A stretch of 13,594 nt of DNA from Thermoleophilia bacterium (GTDB lineage: Bacteria > Actinomycetota > Thermoleophilia > Gaiellales > Gaiellaceae), in contig JABFWJ010000316.1 in NCBI GenBank assembly GCA_013362295.1, positions 1-13,594 of the forward strand. The letters run 5' to 3'. Below are positions 11,244 to 13,594 of the stretch, piece after piece (position 1 is the stretch's first letter; every line of letters starts with the position of its first letter). Both the position numbers and the translations under genes were made by a program. The notes under the pieces are model-generated. The model was not told the origin of the DNA. It saw nothing but the letters and a program-made list of their open reading frames with translations, and made no database searches.

Positions 11244-13594
11244 ATGGAATTCCGGACGCTCGGCGAGCTGGAGGTTTGGAACGCGGACCGCCCCCTTCCG
11301 ATCAAGGGGGCAGTACAGCGTTCCGTCCTCCTCTTACTGCTTCTACGCGCGAATGCGGTCGTCCGGCTGGAAGACCTCGTCGAGGAGCTCTGGGGCCAGG
11401 CGGCGCCGCATACCGCGCCGAAGATGATCCAGAACGCCGTCTCGAAGCTGCGGAAGAGCGGCATGGCGGAGGTGCTGGCGACACGCGCCGGCGGCTACGT
11501 GCTGCAGATCGAGCCCGAACAAGTCGATGCGACGCGGTTCGAGCGGCTCGTCGACCGCGCCCGGGAAGCGCTCGCGGCCGGCATGCCCGAGGTTGCCGAG
11601 CAGCTGCTCGAGCAGGCGAACGGCCTCTGGCGCGGGGCGCCGCTCGCCGACCTCGCCCCGGAGCCCTTCGCCCAGAGCGAGATCGCCCGGCTGGAGGAGC
11701 TGCACCTGACCGCGACGGAGACCTCGATCGAGGCCGCGCTCGCGCTCGGCCGGCACCGCGAGCTCGTGAGCACCCTCGAGACGCTCGTTGCCCGGTATCC
11801 CCTGCGCGAGACGCTCCGCATGCAGCTGATGATCTCGCTCTACCGCTCGGGCCGGCAGGCGGACGCGCTCGGCGCTTACCAGGCTGCACGCACCTACCTG
11901 CGCGACGAGGTCGGACTCGAGCCGAGCCCCGCGCTGCAGCGCCTCGAGCAGGCGATCCTCATCCAGGACCCGGCGCTCGATCCCGACTTCCTGAGCGCTC
12001 CCACGGTGGAGGCGCGGCCCGCGCGGAAGACGATCACCGTCCTGCACGCCGACCTGATCCGGGAAGGCCGCGAGCTCGACCCGGAGGCCCTGCAAGCGCT
12101 GTCGGAGCGGATTCACGACTGTCTCGTCGACGCGGTGACGGCACACGGCGGAACGGTCTCGTCGTCCACGGATGTGACGTTCGTCGCGGCGTTCGGCCTG
12201 CCGACGCTGGCGGAGGACGATCCCTTGCGCGCCGCGCGCGCGGCCCTCGCGATCCGTTCGGCGGTCGCGGAATTGAACGAGTCGGTCGAGCGCACCTGGG
12301 GCGTCCGCTACGCGCTGCGCCTCGGCGTGGCGACCGGCAAGACGCTCGTCGATCCGGCGGACGCGACCGCGGCGACCGGCGAGGTGTTCGCGGTCGCCGC
12401 GCGCCTCGCGCGCGGAGCGGGCTCGGACCAGGTGGTGCTTGCGAACTCGACGCGCAGCACGCTCCGCGAGGCCGTCGACGTCGAACGCGCCGGGGAGCTC
12501 GAGAACGAGCAGGCGGAGCTCGCGTGGCATTTGCTCGACGTGCGCCCGGTCGCCGCGATCGTGCCGCGGCGCCTCGACACGCCGCTCGTCGGACGCGAGT
12601 GGGAGCTCGCGCAGCTGCGGCACGCGTTCGAGCGCGCCGCACAGGGGCAGACGTCGTATCTGATCACCGTGCTCGGTCCGGCGGGGATCGGGAAGTCGCG
12701 CCTCGCGCACGAATTCGCCACGTCGGTGACCGGGCAGGCGACCGTGCTCACCGGCCGCTGTCCGTCCTACGGCGCCGGCGTCACGTACTGGCCGCTCGCC
12801 GAGCTCGTGCGCGAGGCCGCCGGCGCGACGACACAAGCTGCGATCGCGTCGCTGCTCGCCGACGAGCCGGAGGTCGACGAGATCGCCGCGCGCATCGCCG
12901 GCGCGATCGGCGCGGACGGAGCGGCCGGCTCCGCCTCCGATCTCTTCTGGGCGGTCGGCAGCCTGTTCGCCTCGCTCTCGCGCGAGCGCCCGCTCGTCGT
13001 CGTGCTCGACGACCTGCAATGGGCGGAGCCGATGCTGCTCGACCTGCTCGAGCATCTCGTCGACGCGACGCGCAGCGCGCCCGTGCTCCTGCTCTGTCTC
13101 GCCCGCTCCGAGCTGCTCGACCTGCGGCCGACCTGGGGCGGCGGCAAGCTCAACGCGTCGACGATCCTGCTCGAGCCGCTGACACCGGCCGAGTGCGAGC
13201 AGCTGATCGAGCACGCAGGCGGCGGCTCTCTCGACGCGGCAGTCACGACCAGGCTCACGGAGGCGGCCGAGGGGAATCCACTGTTCCTCGAGCAGATGAT
13301 CGCGATCGCGCTCGAGGAAGGCCGGAACGCCGGCGAGGTGGCGGTGCCGCCGACGATCGAGGCTCTGCTCGCGGCGAGGCTCGATCGCCTCGACCCGCTG
13401 GAGCGCGCCGCGCTCGAGCGCGGGTCCGTCGTGGGCAAGGAGTTCTCGCTCAGCGAGGTGACGGCCCTCTCGCCGGAGGCCGAACGGCCGGACGTCCGCC
13501 GGCGCCTCGAGGTGCTCACCCGGCGCGAGCTGCTCGCGCCCGCCGCCGCGCCGCGCCGCGGCGACGCCGGCTTCCGGTTCCGGCACGGCCTGAT
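11244..13594 (+). CDS. SARP/BTAD-type regulator with cyclase-like and AAA ATPase domains, 3' end missing
   Basis: The first 783 codons of a gene that runs off the window. Residues 1-90 are a winged-helix DNA-binding domain (MEFRTLGELEVW, then LVEELWGQAAPHTAPKMIQNAVSKLRK). Residues 94-240 are a bacterial transcriptional activator domain (TPR-like; SLYRSGRQADALGAYQAAR, DEVGLEPSPALQRLE). Residues 264-420 resemble a class III nucleotidyl cyclase domain but are degenerate: D269 is kept in HADL, while the usual GFT and DG motifs are lost, so activity is doubtful. Residues 448 onward form an AAA/STAND ATPase with VGREWEL, Walker A GPAGIGKS (478-485) and Walker B VVVLDDLQW (585-593). It is probably a cytoplasmic ATP-dependent activator of unknown target genes; related large regulators often end in TPRs or a LuxR domain. 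ATG at 11244 is the first start after an in-frame TAA at 11220-11222; no Shine-Dalgarno sequence precedes it. Codon 31 is the rare TTA. Confidence 0.92.
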   Translation, partial: MEFRTLGELEVWNADRPLPIKGAVQRSVLLLLLLRANAVVRLEDLVEELWGQAAPHTAPKMIQNAVSKLRKSGMAEVLATRAGGYVLQIEPEQVDATRFERLVDRAREALAAGMPEVAEQLLEQANGLWRGAPLADLAPEPFAQSEIARLEELHLTATETSIEAALALGRHRELVSTLETLVARYPLRETLRMQLMISLYRSGRQADALGAYQAARTYLRDEVGLEPSPALQRLEQAILIQDPALDPDFLSAPTVEARPARKTITVLHADLIREGRELDPEALQALSERIHDCLVDAVTAHGGTVSSSTDVTFVAAFGLPTLAEDDPLRAARAALAIRSAVAELNESVERTWGVRYALRLGVATGKTLVDPADATAATGEVFAVAARLARGAGSDQVVLANSTRSTLREAVDVERAGELENEQAELAWHLLDVRPVAAIVPRRLDTPLVGREWELAQLRHAFERAAQGQTSYLITVLGPAGIGKSRLAHEFATSVTGQATVLTGRCPSYGAGVTYWPLAELVREAAGATTQAAIASLLADEPEVDEIAARIAGAIGADGAAGSASDLFWAVGSLFASLSRERPLVVVLDDLQWAEPMLLDLLEHLVDATRSAPVLLLCLARSELLDLRPTWGGGKLNASTILLEPLTPAECEQLIEHAGGGSLDAAVTTRLTEAAEGNPLFLEQMIAIALEEGRNAGEVAVPPTIEALLAARLDRLDPLERAALERGSVVGKEFSLSEVTALSPEAERPDVRRRLEVLTRRELLAPAAAPRRGDAGFRFRHGL

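Noticed and set aside
11343..13586. A 747-codon minus-strand open frame opposite the SARP-type gene.
   Set aside because: Antisense shadow; it shows no domains, while the plus strand has Walker motifs and BTAD features.
1..13594. CRISPR array, tRNA or rRNA genes, insertion sequence or prophage.
   Set aside because: No regularly spaced repeats, cloverleaf with T-arm signature, transposase or integrase was seen on either strand.

Overview
The window is GC-rich DNA with actinobacterial-type gene content: a SARP/BTAD-type regulator fused to a cyclase-like and an ATPase domain, a DUF1906 exported protein, and GTG/TTG starts, several of them without a Shine-Dalgarno sequence. The combination would fit a deep-branching actinobacterium such as Thermoleophilia. 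That placement is an inference; no 16S or other taxonomic marker is present.

Layout. Positions 1-2071 hold thrS (minus strand) and its terminator. A probable 41-residue acidic protein diverges from thrS and overlaps its start region; it is followed by a 13-bp hairpin. Two overlapping GNAT acetyltransferase genes (minus, 2267-3204) diverge from a two-CBS-domain protein (plus, 3236-3652). After a 15-bp hairpin comes the first copy of an unidentified structured element (3702-3834). It ends in a T-run six bases before the start codon of an acyl-CoA dehydrogenase gene (3841-4992). A convergent intergenic region with palindromes separates this from a minus-strand pair: a very unusual SGNH-Ig-MBOAT fusion (6099-8360), translationally coupled to a second, membrane-anchored SGNH protein (5092-6099). 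The second copy of the element lies at 8449-8578. Beyond it are an exported DUF1906/fibronectin-like protein (minus, 8589-10226), a receiver-only response regulator (minus, 10445-10996) and, divergent from the latter, the large multidomain transcriptional regulator that runs off the right edge (11244-13594).

How parts may work together. The MBOAT fusion and the second SGNH protein look like a cell-surface acylation module: the membrane acyltransferase passes an acyl group across the membrane and SGNH domains place it on an extracellular glycan, as in PatA/PatB or AlgI/AlgX systems. The target is unknown. The response regulator and the SARP-type regulator share a divergent intergenic region carrying an 11-bp-period direct repeat and a palindrome, so shared or autogenous control is possible.

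The strongest candidate for something undescribed is the roughly 120-nt element present twice. Both copies have the same -10-like box (TACAGT) at the same distance upstream, a closing stem that pairs the 5' and 3' ends with compensatory base changes between copies, a GCAA-tetraloop hairpin whose arms differ in sequence but still pair, an invariant 32-nt block with a second hairpin, and a six-T run directly after the closing stem. This looks like a free-standing small RNA. A repeat or MITE-like element is the main alternative. I could not match it to any RNA family I know.
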